DNA of 64,000 nucleotides from a filamentous cyanobacterium ESFC-1 (lineage in GTDB: Bacteria > Cyanobacteriota > Cyanobacteriia > Cyanobacteriales > Spirulinaceae). This document shows, piece by piece, positions 36,481 to 45,582 of the stretch. Where the stretch lies: NCBI GenBank assembly GCA_000380225.1, contig KB904821.1, positions 1 through 64,000 on the forward strand. The letters are read 5' to 3'. Each line of letters starts with the position of its first letter. Positions within the stretch are counted from its first letter, which is position 1. A program made the position numbers and the translations under genes. A model generated the notes under the pieces. The model ran no database searches and had not been told where the DNA came from. It saw only the letters and a list, made by a program, of their open reading frames with translations.

Positions 36481-37020
36481 CTATTGCGGGAAGCGGTAGC
36501 CCACACCCGCTTGCATGGTGAAGGAATCAGCCTGGCTGTCGCGATAAGCATTAATGCCCCACTTGCCATCACCGTAGACGACGACATCGCCAAAGTTGGC
36601 TTCACCCCCAACGACAACCAAGGGTGCATCTTCGTTACCCATCGGTGTCGGTTCGCCATTATCTTCGACAAAAGAGTAACCGCCACCGACGTAAACATTG
36701 GCTCGGTTGGTAATCGGTACGTCATAGGAAACCATCGGCATAATCGCGCTGGTTTCGCCACTGTATAACACTGCGCCTCTGACAGAAACGGGAGCATTGG
36801 GAACGGCAAAACGACCTTGTAAGTTCCCGCCTAAGTTGGCAGCATCGCCGGTTTGACCGCCATTGGTCACGCCTGCGGCCACACCCGCCCCCACATAACT
36901 AGAGTTCATGCCTCGTTGTTCGACTTCCACTTGATAGGGATTAGCCGAGGCGACTCCTGCTGATAAAATTGCGGCGGATACCGCAGCAAGTGCAATTGTT
37001 GATTTAAGAATGTTCATCAT
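36481..37020 (-). CDS. Exported beta-rich (outer-membrane-like) protein
   Basis: 179 aa. Residues 1-26 are a signal peptide (MMNILKSTIALAAVSAAILSAGVASA). The mature part alternates hydrophobic and polar residues in strands ending in aromatic or Gly motifs (YVGAGVAAG, NVYVGGGYSF, WGINAYRD, MQAGVGYRF). The last residues end in Phe-Pro-Gln, close to the C-terminal aromatic signature of beta-barrels, so a small outer-membrane barrel is likely. AAGGAT precedes the ATG pair at 37020/37017. It has its own terminator. Confidence 0.7.
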   Translation of the reverse strand: MMNILKSTIALAAVSAAILSAGVASANPYQVEVEQRGMNSSYVGAGVAAGVTNGGQTGDAANLGGNLQGRFAVPNAPVSVRGAVLYSGETSAIMPMVSYDVPITNRANVYVGGGYSFVEDNGEPTPMGNEDAPLVVVGGEANFGDVVVYGDGKWGINAYRDSQADSFTMQAGVGYRFPQ

Positions 37021-37427
37021 TTTTTATCCTTAATAGCTAGGTAAGTAAGCGCTCTCATTGTTGTTGTTCTCTAGGTCGTTTGTGGAGAGATGAAAGTTCC
37101 CGAAAAACTGTTTTTTGTTCTTGGCAAACTAACAGTAACTTCCTCAAAGTTTCTCAGAGACTTAAGTTCGGAGATGACGCGATCGCTTTGAGTTGATAAG
37201 GCTTAAAACGATCCGTTATGCTGTCTATGACCTAAAAGCAGGATAAAGGTTTCCTTTTTTGCTCAAGAGTGGACTCTTTTCAAACTGTCACGCGATTAAT
37301 TCAAATTAACAGACAGGATCAATACAGTTCCCTCGTACAAAAATTGTTCGCTGTTGGTTGACGAGGGGGGATTCCTATTTATTATCTTTTGGGTTTCATG
37401 CTTCAACCCAACCTACGACTTGATTGA
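37021..37427. other. Intergenic leader of the beta-rich gene with a repeat fragment
   Basis: 407 bases. A diverged half-copy of the GTAGGTTGGGTT element lies at 37389-37417. The rest would hold the promoter of the minus-strand gene at 37020. I see no named regulatory motif. Confidence 0.45.
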
Positions 37428-38129
37428 TTAAGCGCCACTGGCATAAAATTGGCGGCCTTGGGGAGTGGCGAGTTGAGGATAACCGGCTTCGACCAAGGCG
37501 CGATCGCGAATGCGACAAGAATCACATAAACCGCAAGGCTTTTCGCCCCCTTGATAACAAGACCAAGTAAGCTCGATTGGCACATTAAGGGCGATCGCCC
37601 GCTCGACAATCTCTTTTTTACTATCTTTGACCAATGGCGCAATTAAGCGGGGTGCATGACCCTCTAAACCCGCTTTTGAGGAGAGACGGGCTAGGGTTTG
37701 GTAGGCTTCGAGGTATTCCGGGCGACAATCGGGATAACCGGAATAATCCACGGCGTTGATACCGAGATATATGGCTTCGGCGTTTTGGGCTTCGGCTAAA
37801 GATAGGGCGATCGCGATAAAAACCGTATTGCGTCCCGGCACATAAGTTGAAGGAATCACATCGGGATTCACCCCGGTTTGGGGAATATGAGCATCGCGAT
37901 CGGTTAAAGACGATCCCCCCCATTGGGCTAAGTTAATATCAACAATATGATGCTGCGTGATGCCCAGATGAGCGGCGATTTGTTTCGCGGCCAGCAATTC
38001 TCGCTCATGACGCTGGCCATAACGGAAAGAAAGGGCGATCGCGTCGTAACCTTCAGAAATCGCGATCGCGGCAGATGTGGCGGAATCAAGTCCTCCAGAC
38101 AGTAAAACAACGGCTTTGGGTTGAGTCAT
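37428..38129 (-). CDS. queC: QueC, 7-cyano-7-deazaguanine synthase
   Basis: 233 aa. An ATP-dependent enzyme that converts 7-carboxy-7-deazaguanine to preQ0 in queuosine synthesis. It has the PP-loop [17 protein letters not shown] at the N-terminus, [14 protein letters not shown], the [15 protein letters not shown] block and the zinc site [18 protein letters not shown] with four cysteines. The length is normal for the family. It is a single gene here with no other queuosine gene nearby. Confidence 0.96.
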   Translation of the reverse strand: MTQPKAVVLLSGGLDSATSAAIAISEGYDAIALSFRYGQRHERELLAAKQIAAHLGITQHHIVDINLAQWGGSSLTDRDAHIPQTGVNPDVIPSTYVPGRNTVFIAIALSLAEAQNAEAIYLGINAVDYSGYPDCRPEYLEAYQTLARLSSKAGLEGHAPRLIAPLVKDSKKEIVERAIALNVPIELTWSCYQGGEKPCGLCDSCRIRDRALVEAGYPQLATPQGRQFYASGA

Positions 38130-38236
38130 AAATCCTTCGTGAAGCTACTCTTTATTTTAGATGGACTCAACCACAGAATCTATAGGGTGAGGTTTCGCGC
38201 GCCTACCCAAAATCGACAAGGTATTAAGATCAAATT

Positions 38237-38260
38237 GGGCAGGGAAACCCAGCCCCTACG
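38237..38260. repeat. GGGCAGGGAAACCCAGCCCCTAC palindromic repeat
   Basis: A member of the GGGGCG-AGGTTT-CCTCGCCC palindrome family also found at 8311-8335, 24478-24505, 47694-47712 and 47769-47793. It lies between queC and the holin-like gene. Confidence 0.7.
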
Positions 38261-38279
38261 CCGGATTTGACGCTTGGCA

Positions 38280-38645
38280 TTAACTAAAATAATTAGGGAA
38301 GGCAGAAGCCAAGAATGTATTTAACAATGAGTTGACTAACGTGAGTGCCACCGACCCTAAAACCGCACTCCAAAAGCCCCACTTCAAGCGGAATCCTGAG
38401 ACTAACCAAGCGGCTAAACCGAAAATAATCGGGTTGATCAGCAACAAAAACAAGCCAAAGGTAAAAATGGTTATGGGTAAAGTAAAAATTACCAAAAGTG
38501 GCTTACCCACGGCATTCAATACCCCAAACACCAATCCTGCCACAATTGCTTTGCCGGTGCTATCCACTTCAATTCCCAGGGGAAGCCGCGAAATGATGAG
38601 CAAACTGGCCGCCGTCACCAAACAGGTAATCAAAAAAGGAATCAT
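38280..38645 (-). CDS. Four-helix membrane protein, phage holin 4 family (PF04020-like)
   Basis: 121 aa from the ATG at 38645, preceded by AAGGAG. The frame extends through the neighbouring tRNA gene, but that part is a read-through artefact. There are four hydrophobic segments, with the conserved central AGLVFGVLNAVGKPLLVIFTLPITIFTFGLFLLLINPIIFGLAAWLV. This 'holin-like' family is widespread in free-living bacteria and is not evidence of a prophage. The function is unknown. Confidence 0.85.
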   Translation of the reverse strand: MIPFLITCLVTAASLLIISRLPLGIEVDSTGKAIVAGLVFGVLNAVGKPLLVIFTLPITIFTFGLFLLLINPIIFGLAAWLVSGFRLKWGFWSAVLGSVALTLVNSLLNTFLASAFPNYFS

Positions 38646-38723
38646 AATCCATTTACTCCTTAAACTTAACGATGCGCTCAACTTCAATATAACTTCGTTG
38701 AATTTAGGAGAATTTTCAAGAAT

Positions 38724-38796
38724 GGACGCAACTGGACTCGAACCAGTGACCCCCACGATGTCAACGTGGTACTCTAACCAACTGAGCTATGCGTCC
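38724..38796 (-). tRNA. tRNA-Val (anticodon GAC)
   Basis: 73-base cloverleaf on the minus strand. It has acceptor stem GGACGCA/TGCGTCC, D-arm GCTCAGTTGGTTAGAGT, anticodon arm CCACG-TTGACAT-CGTGG with anticodon GAC, and T-arm ACTGG-TTCGAGT-CCAGT. CCA is not encoded. It is upstream of the holin-like gene on the same strand. Confidence 0.95.
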
Positions 38797-38970
38797 TTGT
38801 GTCACGGTTTATTACAATAGCACAATTTCCTTAACAGAAGCAAGAGTTAAGCGAAAGTTTCTGAATTAATCGCGATCGCGCAATATTTTTTGGCGATCGC
38901 GGCTCGGTGAGGGAAAGGGTTTGCTACAATAGCTTGGGTCATTCAGCCCATTATCGTAAATTTTAAGAGA

Positions 38971-39486
38971 TTGAGTCAATCCGTTAATCTTCCAGAACAA
39001 GGTCAAAGTATAGATACCCTTGCTCAAGAACTGTCCGCTATTCAGCAAACCAGTTCTAAACGTATCGCGATCCTAGGGTCGCGTCACGTTCCGATCACTC
39101 ATCAAAAACTAATCGAAATGATGAGTTATGCCCTCGTCCTGGGGGGAAATCGGTTAACCACATCCGGAGCAACGGGAACCAATTTCGCCGCGATTCGAGG
39201 AGCAATGCGGGCCGACCCGAACTTGCTGACGGTGATCTTACCTCAAAGCTTAGAGCGTCAACCCAGAGAATCTCGCGACCAACTCGAACACGTTTTACAT
39301 TTAGTAGAAAACTCCGACAACAATCATTTGTCGTTAGGAGAAGCCAGTGCGTTGTGTAACCGCGAGATTATTTCTCGGTGTCAGCAACTGATCTGCTTTG
39401 CCTTTCACGACAGCACCACCTTGCTCAAAACCTGCGAGGAAGCTGAAGAGTTAGGTAAGCTTGTTACTCTGTTTTACTTCGACTAA
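38971..39486 (+). CDS. SLOG/DprA-like Rossmann protein ('DNA recombination-mediator protein A')
   Basis: 171 aa starting at TTG 38971. It has nucleotide-binding features of the SLOG/DprA superfamily: KRIAILGSRHVP, then a Gly-rich NRLTTSGATGTNFAAIRGAM and a C-terminal SLGEASALCNREIISRCQQLICFAF block. It is much shorter than full DprA and lacks the other DprA domains. The annotation as a recombination mediator is by family name; nucleotide or ligand binding is all that the sequence supports. It lies 12 bases upstream of the MAPEG gene. Confidence 0.8.
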   Translation: MSQSVNLPEQGQSIDTLAQELSAIQQTSSKRIAILGSRHVPITHQKLIEMMSYALVLGGNRLTTSGATGTNFAAIRGAMRADPNLLTVILPQSLERQPRESRDQLEHVLHLVENSDNNHLSLGEASALCNREIISRCQQLICFAFHDSTTLLKTCEEAEELGKLVTLFYFD

Positions 39487-39497
39487 AATCTGCGAGC

Positions 39498-39905
39498 ATG
39501 AATATTTCTGTCAACGCCGTTCTGCTATATTCCCTAGCAGGGGCAATTGCTTTAGTTTATGTACCTTTTTTAGTAGTTGGCTATGGTCGCGCTCAAATTG
39601 GCTACGATTCGAGCGCTCCTAGAGCCATGTTTGATAAACTTCCCCCCTACGCTCAACGAGCGACTTGGGCCCATCAAAACGCTTTTGAAGCGCTGATTAT
39701 TTATGGGTTTGCCGTATTGAGTGCTTATGTGACTCAGGTTGATTCTATGGGGGCCATGGTTGCCGCGATCGCGTTTTTGGGGGCGCGGTTGCTGTATTCT
39801 GTGTTTTATATTGCTAACATTCCTCTAGCGCGATCGCTGATGTTTGCCATCGGCTCATTGTGTAACATAACTTTATTCGCTCTGAGCGTTTTAAATCTAC
39901 AGTAA
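39498..39905 (+). CDS. MAPEG-family membrane protein
   Basis: 135 aa with four hydrophobic segments. It has family motifs RAQIGYDSSAPRAMFDKLPPYAQRATWAHQNAFEALIIYGFAVL and ARLLYSVFYIANIPLARSLMFAIG, where the Asn-Ala-Phe-Glu block and the Arg-Ser/Tyr pair are MAPEG hallmarks. Eukaryotic relatives are glutathione-dependent enzymes; the bacterial role is unknown. It sits in a plus-strand run with the SLOG and YajQ genes. Confidence 0.88.
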   Translation: MNISVNAVLLYSLAGAIALVYVPFLVVGYGRAQIGYDSSAPRAMFDKLPPYAQRATWAHQNAFEALIIYGFAVLSAYVTQVDSMGAMVAAIAFLGARLLYSVFYIANIPLARSLMFAIGSLCNITLFALSVLNLQ

Positions 39906-39926
39906 AGTTGTTATCTCCCTTGACTT

Positions 39927-40418
39927 ATGGCTTCGACCTACTCCTTTGATATTGTTAGCGATTTCGACCACCAAGAAATGGTGAATGCTGTCGATCAAAC
40001 CATGCGTGAGGTCAGAAATCGCTACGATCTCAAAAACACTGATAGTAATGTCGAATTACAAGAAAACACAATTACCATCAGCACCGACAGCGAGTTTACC
40101 CTCGATACCATCCAAGACATCCTTCGCACTAAAGCGGCAAAACGGGGTTTATCCCAAAAAGTCTTTGATTACGGCAAAACCGAGTCAGCGAGTGGTAACC
40201 GCGTGCGTCAAGAAATTACCCTAAAACAAGGGATTGAAAAAGAGATCGCTAAAAAAATCAGCAAAAGCATTCGCGATAATCTCAAAAAAACCCAAGCATC
40301 AATTCAAGGAGATGCGGTGCGAGTTACGAGTAAATCTAAAGATGATTTACAAGATGCGATGCAGTTAATCAAACAAGAGGATTTCCCCATTCCTTTGCAA
40401 TTCACAAATTATCGTTAA
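39927..40418 (+). CDS. YajQ-family nucleotide-binding protein
   Basis: 163 aa, the usual length. It has an N-terminal [34 protein letters not shown] with two RRM-like modules. It ends with the conserved [28 protein letters not shown]. Some members bind cyclic di-GMP or act as phage/transcription cofactors, so the exact role here is open. It starts 21 bases after the MAPEG gene. Confidence 0.95.
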   Translation: MASTYSFDIVSDFDHQEMVNAVDQTMREVRNRYDLKNTDSNVELQENTITISTDSEFTLDTIQDILRTKAAKRGLSQKVFDYGKTESASGNRVRQEITLKQGIEKEIAKKISKSIRDNLKKTQASIQGDAVRVTSKSKDDLQDAMQLIKQEDFPIPLQFTNYR

Positions 40419-40436
40419 AACCGAAAGCAGTGCTTT

Positions 40437-40511
40437 GTGATTGGTTATTAGTCATTTGTCCTTGGTAAGTACAAATGACTAATGACGAATGACCAATGAC
40501 CAATGACAATT
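40437..40511. repeat. TGACCAA heptamer repeat (STRR2-like)
   Basis: Inverted ATTTGTCC...GTACAAATGACTAATGACG segments followed by TGACCAA units ending near 40511, upstream of the rhomboid gene. TGACCAA is the reverse complement of TTGGTCA, a known cyanobacterial STRR unit. Confidence 0.7.
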
Positions 40512-40536
40512 TGGTTAGTTGCGGTTGAACTTACTT

Positions 40537-41403
40537 ATGCTGAAACGTCAAACCGAAGGGCTAGTTGCTTGTCCTTCTTGTCAAAAAATTGTCAAAGTCA
40601 CCGAGAAAAAATGCCCTCACTGCGATCGCCAACACCCAGCAATGTGGGGTTATGCGCGGAGTCTACGTCAACTCGGGCCCGATTATGGCTTTATTCGCGG
40701 GGTGATGTGGGGCTGCGGTATTTTGTATCTCGCGGCTTTACTTTTGGATATTCCAGGGATTAGAAACGAAGGCTTTTTAGATTTACTGGCTCCTAGCGGC
40801 CCGAGTTTGTTTTTACTGGGGTCTACGGGGTCATTACCGGTTTACGATATAGGACGCTGGTGGACGGTATTGAGTGCGGGGTGGCTGCATGGTAGTTTGC
40901 TCCACATTACCTTTAACTTGCTGTGGGTGCGCGATTTAGCCCCGGTTGTGGCACGTTTTTATGGGGGAGCGCGGTTGATTATTATTTATAGCGCCGCAAC
41001 CATTGTTGGCTCGTTGTTTAGCAGCACTGCTGGCCAATATCTCGACGCTTTACCGGATGTTTTTCACGGGGCTACTCTTTCGGTGGGGGCTTCGGGGGCG
41101 ATTTTTGGTTTGTTTGGGGCGATGGTGACTTATGGGCAACGTCTCAAAAACAACGAGATCGCCCAACGGGCTTGGACGTATGCCATTGTTTTGTTTGTGT
41201 TTGGTGTCATTATGCCCAATGTGGACAATTGGGGGCATTTAGGGGGCTTTGTGGGCGGCTATGGGGTGACTAAACTCCCAGGTTTCGACCCCCTTAAAAA
41301 AGAAAAGCACGATCATGTACTGCTGGCGATCGCTTGTTTAATCGCAACAGTTTTATCAGTTATTGCTTCTGTGGGTCACGGCTTATCTTTAGGCATTCTG
41401 TGA
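40537..41403 (+). CDS. Rhomboid-family intramembrane serine protease with zinc ribbon
   Basis: 288 aa from the ATG at 40537; the frame opens at a TTG at 40519 without a ribosome site. An N-terminal zinc ribbon (CPSCQKIV...KCPHC) precedes about six or seven membrane helices. The catalytic serine is in SVGASGAIFGLFGAM (GASG) and the catalytic histidine in NWGHLGGFVGG. The ILHITFNLLW-type helix (LLHITFNLLWVRDLAP) supplies the oxyanion Asn region. It cleaves substrates in the membrane; targets are unknown. The gene converges with the hybrid kinase two bases downstream. Confidence 0.92.
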   Translation: MLKRQTEGLVACPSCQKIVKVTEKKCPHCDRQHPAMWGYARSLRQLGPDYGFIRGVMWGCGILYLAALLLDIPGIRNEGFLDLLAPSGPSLFLLGSTGSLPVYDIGRWWTVLSAGWLHGSLLHITFNLLWVRDLAPVVARFYGGARLIIIYSAATIVGSLFSSTAGQYLDALPDVFHGATLSVGASGAIFGLFGAMVTYGQRLKNNEIAQRAWTYAIVLFVFGVIMPNVDNWGHLGGFVGGYGVTKLPGFDPLKKEKHDHVLLAIACLIATVLSVIASVGHGLSLGIL

Positions 41404-41405
41404 GG

Positions 41406-43400
41406 TTAGAGAATGTCTGCGAGACGATGGCGAATCTTGGGAAAAGAAGCTACTGTATCCGGTAAGTTTTGCCAATCAAACGCGGTAAGTTGATGTTTTA
41501 AACAAGTGGCATAATCCAACAATACTTGACATTGATATTCGATCGCCCAATCATATAAACGTTGACTGAAGGCGATTAGGCTGCGTCGCGTTAAAGTGTA
41601 GCGAATTTCTTGCCATTCTGATGTTTCTACTTGTTTTAATTTTTGCAATAATTCCGACCAACGGGCTAGGGTTTTAGCATCGGGTTTGAGGGGGGCGATC
41701 GCGGAGTCAGAAGACGCAATCAAATGGGGTGAAGCTAGGGGCAAGAATTCTGCTAAAACGTTCACTAATTCTTGATAGTCTAAGGGTTTGCGTAAAAAGC
41801 CTTGACAATACTTGTCTACCACAGCTTTATCGCGATCGCGAGTCGAAGCTACGATCGTAATCAGGGGAATTTCGCGACATTGCGGCTGTTGTTTGAGGGC
41901 TTTGGCAACTTCTAAGCTGGTTGTTTCAGATAGCCACGAATTGAGAAGAATGACATCGGGTTGCTGCGCGATCGCCATCTCAATTGCATCTTGACCCCGA
42001 TCTGTTGTTAACAATTGATGTTGTGTATCGGCAAAATATTCTGAGACAGTATGCAGATTAGACGGTACATCATCTACGACTAAAACGGTAGCTTTTTTAA
42101 ACTGGCTGAGATGAGTGGCACTCTGGGCTGAAGAAGCCTCACGAAGATATGAAGACGCGATCGCTACTTCTGTAAAAATAAACCTAAATGTACTACCGCG
42201 ATCGACTTCACTTTCTAACTCAATCCTACCGCCTAAAATTTCCGTCAGTCGCTTGGTAATCGATAATCCTAATCCCGTCCCACCATACTTTGAGCTTTGG
42301 TTTTTACTCTGCACAAACGCCTCAAAAATTGCTTCTTGTTGGTCGGGACTAATGCCAATTCCTGTATCTTCTACCGCGATCGTTAAAGTAATGGTTTCAG
42401 AAGCGTAAGGTTGAGAAATGACGGTCACTTTCACAAAACCCGATTCAGTAAATTTTAATGAATTGCCAATGGCATTAAAGAGAATTTGACGCAAACGTAC
42501 CGCATCGAAAATAATACCAACCGGAACTGCATCATCCACTTCAAAGATAATTGCAACTCCCTTATTTTCCGCCTGATACCAAAAAATCTGCTGAATTTCT
42601 TGTAAAAAAGTACGAAGATTAAGCGGTTCCCATTGCAACTGAATCTTTCCGGCTTCGATTTTAGACAAATCCAGAATATCATTAATTAAAACCAACAAAT
42701 TCTTGCCATTACTGGCAACAATATCTACATATTTTCGGGCTTGCTCTTGATGAACTAAATTTTTCAGTAAATCACTAAACCCCAAAATAGCATTCATCGG
42801 AGTCCGAATTTCATGGCTCATATTCGCCAAAAATTGACTTTTGGCTTGATTCGCAACTTCAGCTTTTTCTTTCGCTTTTTGTAAGGCAACATTAGCCGTG
42901 ACTAAATCAGCAGTTCGCTCTTGTACCCGTTGTTCGAGTTCATCATAAGCTTTGAGCAAAGCTGCTTCTGCGGTTTCTTTTTCTCGGATTTCTTGCTGTA
43001 ATTTAACATTAATTGCGGCGAGTTCTTCAGGACTTCTTAATGCTAGAAATTGGGGTAAAAGTATCGCTAATTCAAACGCAGTGTAACAAGAAATTAAAGC
43101 GGTTAATGCTCCTTCAAAACCCGACAACCAATAAGCCGGATGCCACAATGTCCAAACATCTAATAAATGACCGAAACCGCAACTTAAAATAAAAGCACTA
43201 AACAGAATAAAAACGTGATGAAAAGGTGCGCCTCGGCGCTGTGAGACATAATAAACCAAGATTATCGGAATCGAAAAGTAGGCGATCGCGGTAAAAGCAT
43301 CCCCCAGAACGTGCAGCCAAACTAGCGGGGTTTCCCACAGATAGCAACTACCGTGGGGCATATAATAATCGGGAGATAAGAGATTTTTTAGCCAGATCAT
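41406..43400 (-). CDS. Ethylene-receptor-like hybrid histidine kinase with degenerate receiver
   Basis: 664 aa from the ATG at 43400. The N-terminal three-helix domain (residues 1-125) matches the ethylene-binding domain of plant ETR1: Asp34, Cys74 and His78 have the same 40- and 4-residue spacing as Asp25, Cys65 and His69, with the diagnostic [11 protein letters not shown] and [11 protein letters not shown] coiled coil is followed by HisKA (His196 in [13 protein letters not shown]) and HATPase ([19 protein letters not shown]). The receiver (~435-555) has the acidic pair (VVDD) and Lys538 but Asn487 where the phospho-Asp belongs (VILLNSW). An unassigned helical C-terminus follows. It probably senses ethylene or a similar ligand through copper; there is no GAF domain. 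Confidence 0.88.
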   Translation of the reverse strand: MIWLKNLLSPDYYMPHGSCYLWETPLVWLHVLGDAFTAIAYFSIPIILVYYVSQRRGAPFHHVFILFSAFILSCGFGHLLDVWTLWHPAYWLSGFEGALTALISCYTAFELAILLPQFLALRSPEELAAINVKLQQEIREKETAEAALLKAYDELEQRVQERTADLVTANVALQKAKEKAEVANQAKSQFLANMSHEIRTPMNAILGFSDLLKNLVHQEQARKYVDIVASNGKNLLVLINDILDLSKIEAGKIQLQWEPLNLRTFLQEIQQIFWYQAENKGVAIIFEVDDAVPVGIIFDAVRLRQILFNAIGNSLKFTESGFVKVTVISQPYASETITLTIAVEDTGIGISPDQQEAIFEAFVQSKNQSSKYGGTGLGLSITKRLTEILGGRIELESEVDRGSTFRFIFTEVAIASSYLREASSAQSATHLSQFKKATVLVVDDVPSNLHTVSEYFADTQHQLLTTDRGQDAIEMAIAQQPDVILLNSWLSETTSLEVAKALKQQPQCREIPLITIVASTRDRDKAVVDKYCQGFLRKPLDYQELVNVLAEFLPLASPHLIASSDSAIAPLKPDAKTLARWSELLQKLKQVETSEWQEIRYTLTRRSLIAFSQRLYDWAIEYQCQVLLDYATCLKHQLTAFDWQNLPDTVASFPKIRHRLADIL

Positions 43401-43562
43401 GTTGAATTTTTTGACATAAAAAGTTGTACTCAAATCCTTTTTTTTATAAAAAGGGGAACTTGAGCAACATTATTATCATAATCCTTTTATTATAGCTGTA
43501 GCTACCGGATTTCATCCCCCGATTGTTGTATCCCCACCGATAGATAGTGAGGATAGATTAGA

Positions 43563-44333
43563 CTAAGCTGTTTTAAAAAAGCGGATAATTTCGCGAACGT
43601 GACCTAAAAATTGGCTATCTTCTGTTAGTTGTGAAATCGATTGTTGTGCTTCACGGGCAATTTTTTGGTGTTCTAGAGCGTTGTTAGCGCGATCTTGGTC
43701 AAGTTGCGCCTGTAATGCTGCCAAATTTTCTCGTTGTTTAGCCATATCTCTTGTCGTTGTCGCGACCCAAGAATGGGGTTCGTGGGGGTCTAGTTTTTCT
43801 TCAATTTGTCGTACTGTTGCTGTTACCATCTCTAAGCGACTGCGTAAATCTAAAACGTCCTCGCGGGGATATTTGATTTCGCGACGAATTGCCATTAAGC
43901 GGGCGGCTAAATATTGATAAGCTCGAAAGGCAGGGCGTAAAATTGTGAGTAATAAAGTAGCCGCCGATGCAACATAACCCACTGCACTAATTCCCGCGAT
44001 CGCCAAGCTATATAAACCTACGGCTGAAAGGAAATGCAGCGCGATCGCTAATAGTAAAGACCATCGGGCTACTTTCTGCACATAACGAACTTGTTTATCT
44101 TCAACGGGTATGCCTTTTTCTAAGGATTGTTCGGCTTCGGCGATCGCGGTTTTCGCATCAAAATAAACATTCCAAGGAACCGTTACAATGGTAATCAACC
44201 ACCAAAAACTCGCCACCCCAATTAACCAATCTACAATATTTCCCGAAGGAATATGTAGCCACTGTAATATTCCAAAAAAGAGTAGGGTTACAATACCCAA
44301 ACCAAAACTATAAAGGGTGTAATTCCACATCAT
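43563..44333 (-). CDS. Membrane protein with C-terminal coiled coil, unknown function
   Basis: 256 aa from the ATG pair at 44333/44330, preceded by AGAAGG. There are four hydrophobic segments in residues 1-145, then ~110 residues of charged heptad-rich helix (RREIKYPREDVLDLRSRLEMVTATVRQIEEKLD...). No enzyme motif is seen. The gene is preceded by an A/C-rich heptamer block on its sense strand at 44474-44506. It might be an organising or tethering protein of the inner membrane. I do not recognise the family. Confidence 0.65.
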   Translation of the reverse strand: MMWNYTLYSFGLGIVTLLFFGILQWLHIPSGNIVDWLIGVASFWWLITIVTVPWNVYFDAKTAIAEAEQSLEKGIPVEDKQVRYVQKVARWSLLLAIALHFLSAVGLYSLAIAGISAVGYVASAATLLLTILRPAFRAYQYLAARLMAIRREIKYPREDVLDLRSRLEMVTATVRQIEEKLDPHEPHSWVATTTRDMAKQRENLAALQAQLDQDRANNALEHQKIAREAQQSISQLTEDSQFLGHVREIIRFFKTA

Positions 44334-44473
44334 ATTTTTACCTTCTGAAATAGTATTGCTTTTAATCCTTAAGGATAGGAAACAAAACGGCAATTCAGAT
44401 GTGCTACTACTTCAACTGACCCCCTTTTACAGTTGTCAGCACCTAAGTGGAACGTTTATTTCATAGGATACTG

Positions 44474-44506
44474 GTTTTTTGTTATTGGTTATTGGTTATT
44501 GGTTTT
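44474..44506. repeat. GGTTATT heptamer repeat
   Basis: Four to five TTATTGG units 140 bases upstream of the membrane-coiled-coil gene and beside a half-copy of the GTAGGTTGGGT element (44528-44559). Confidence 0.75.
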
Positions 44507-44527
44507 TCGCTTTGAACGAGTTAGCAG

Positions 44528-44559
44528 TAGGTTGGGTAGAACGAAGTGAAACCCAACAA
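44528..44559. repeat. Half-copy of the 85-bp palindromic element
   Basis: The exact reverse complement of one arm of the element at 8147-8231: GTAGGTTGGGTAGAACGAAG followed by TGAAACCCAACA. Confidence 0.85.
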
Positions 44560-44670
44560 CAAACAACAAACAACGAATAACCAATTAAATAACTGTCACA
44601 CTACAACCCACAAATCGCGCTTGGGAAACAAGCCCCAAACGCGATCGCGAATCTATTAAACTAATTCAAA

Positions 44671-45153
44671 TTACAGTTCAGAACCCGACTTCGGTTCGCT
44701 ACCTGAATCCGTAACAATATTACGGAGGAAAGTAATTTGTTGCTCAAACTCCATCGATTCTAAAGCAGCCAAAAGTTGACGGCCTTCTTCAGGGAGTTCA
44801 TAATCTTCGGGCATCGGAATGATCGTTTCTTTTTCCATACCTTGTGCCAGACGATACCAGAATAACAGCTTGGTATTGTCACTCAAAGAACCATATTCGC
44901 GAGAAATTAAAGTGTCGCGGCCTTTGAGAAGATTGCGTTGAACTTCGAGTTGTTCTTGGTGAGAAAGAGCTTTGACTTGCTCAAACAAACCTCCGGCAAT
45001 TTCCGGTTCTGCGGTTCCTGGTGCGGCGGGAGTAATGCGATCGCCCATTTCTGTATAAACATACCATAATAAGGCGAGTTGATCGTCGATTTTTAAACTC
45101 TGGAATCTTTCAACAGATTTACTCGTATCCATGCGTAAGTTAGCAAAAGTCAT
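44671..45153 (-). CDS. Helical carotenoid protein (OCP N-terminal-domain homologue)
   Basis: 160 aa. It aligns with the N-terminal domain of the orange carotenoid protein: DDQLALLWYVYTEMGDRITPAAPG, then SDNTKLLFWYRLAQGMEKETIIPMPEDYEL and ESMEFEQQITFLRNIV. There is no C-terminal NTF2-like domain, so it is a single-domain helical carotenoid protein. Such proteins bind a ketocarotenoid and quench singlet oxygen or phycobilisome excitation, depending on clade. AAAGGAG with 8-base spacing precedes the ATG. No FRP or C-terminal-domain partner is encoded in this window. Confidence 0.92.
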   Translation of the reverse strand: MTFANLRMDTSKSVERFQSLKIDDQLALLWYVYTEMGDRITPAAPGTAEPEIAGGLFEQVKALSHQEQLEVQRNLLKGRDTLISREYGSLSDNTKLLFWYRLAQGMEKETIIPMPEDYELPEEGRQLLAALESMEFEQQITFLRNIVTDSGSEPKSGSEL

Positions 45154-45582
45154 ATAATTTTCTCCTTTAGGGTCTACATTTACTTGAATATCGATTTTAT
45201 AATCTTGATATCAAGCTTTAGCAAATTTTTTATTGATGAATTGCAGTAGAAATGTAAGCAAAGTTACATCTCCAACTGTTTTTAGACTAGATGCGATCGC
45301 CCCCCGACTACACCTACACAAAGTTAGAGATTGCGAAATCGCCCCTCTGTATTAAGTTTTATAAAGTTCGCGATCGCCCCCCCTCAAAGCTGGAGATTGA
45401 CTGGCTGCCAATCCCCCCCAAGATAGAGAAAAAGCACTTGACAAAATCTCACAAATTCCCACTTTTAAGAGACGATTCAAAAAATACCAGGCCCTAACCT
45501 GAAAGTACATCCCCAAGATACACAATGCTGAATCTTGGCTAATAAAAAATATGTTGAAGAATTTAGGAGAATTAAATATATT
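45154..45582. other. Intergenic region with two GCGATCGCCCCCC-headed repeats
   Basis: 429 bases between divergent genes. Two imperfect repeats occur, 45294-45330 and 45369-45400, each starting with GATCGCCCCCC and carrying AAAG(T/C)T(A/G)GAGATTG. No gene is supported. Promoters for the carotenoid protein gene (minus) and the secreted gene (plus) must lie here. Confidence 0.5.

Noticed and set aside
38280-38645. Prophage signal from the 'phage holin' name
   Set aside because: The PF04020-like family is common in non-phage contexts, and no other phage gene is present in the window.
38280-38756. Longer start for the holin-like gene reading MGVTGSSPVAS
   Set aside because: That N-terminus is the translation of part of the tRNA-Val gene. 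The ATG at 38645 with AAGGAG is the better start.
45291-45497. 68-codon plus-strand frame
   Set aside because: Lies within intergenic GCGATCGCCCCCC repeats, has no ribosome site and a Pro/Lys-rich random composition.
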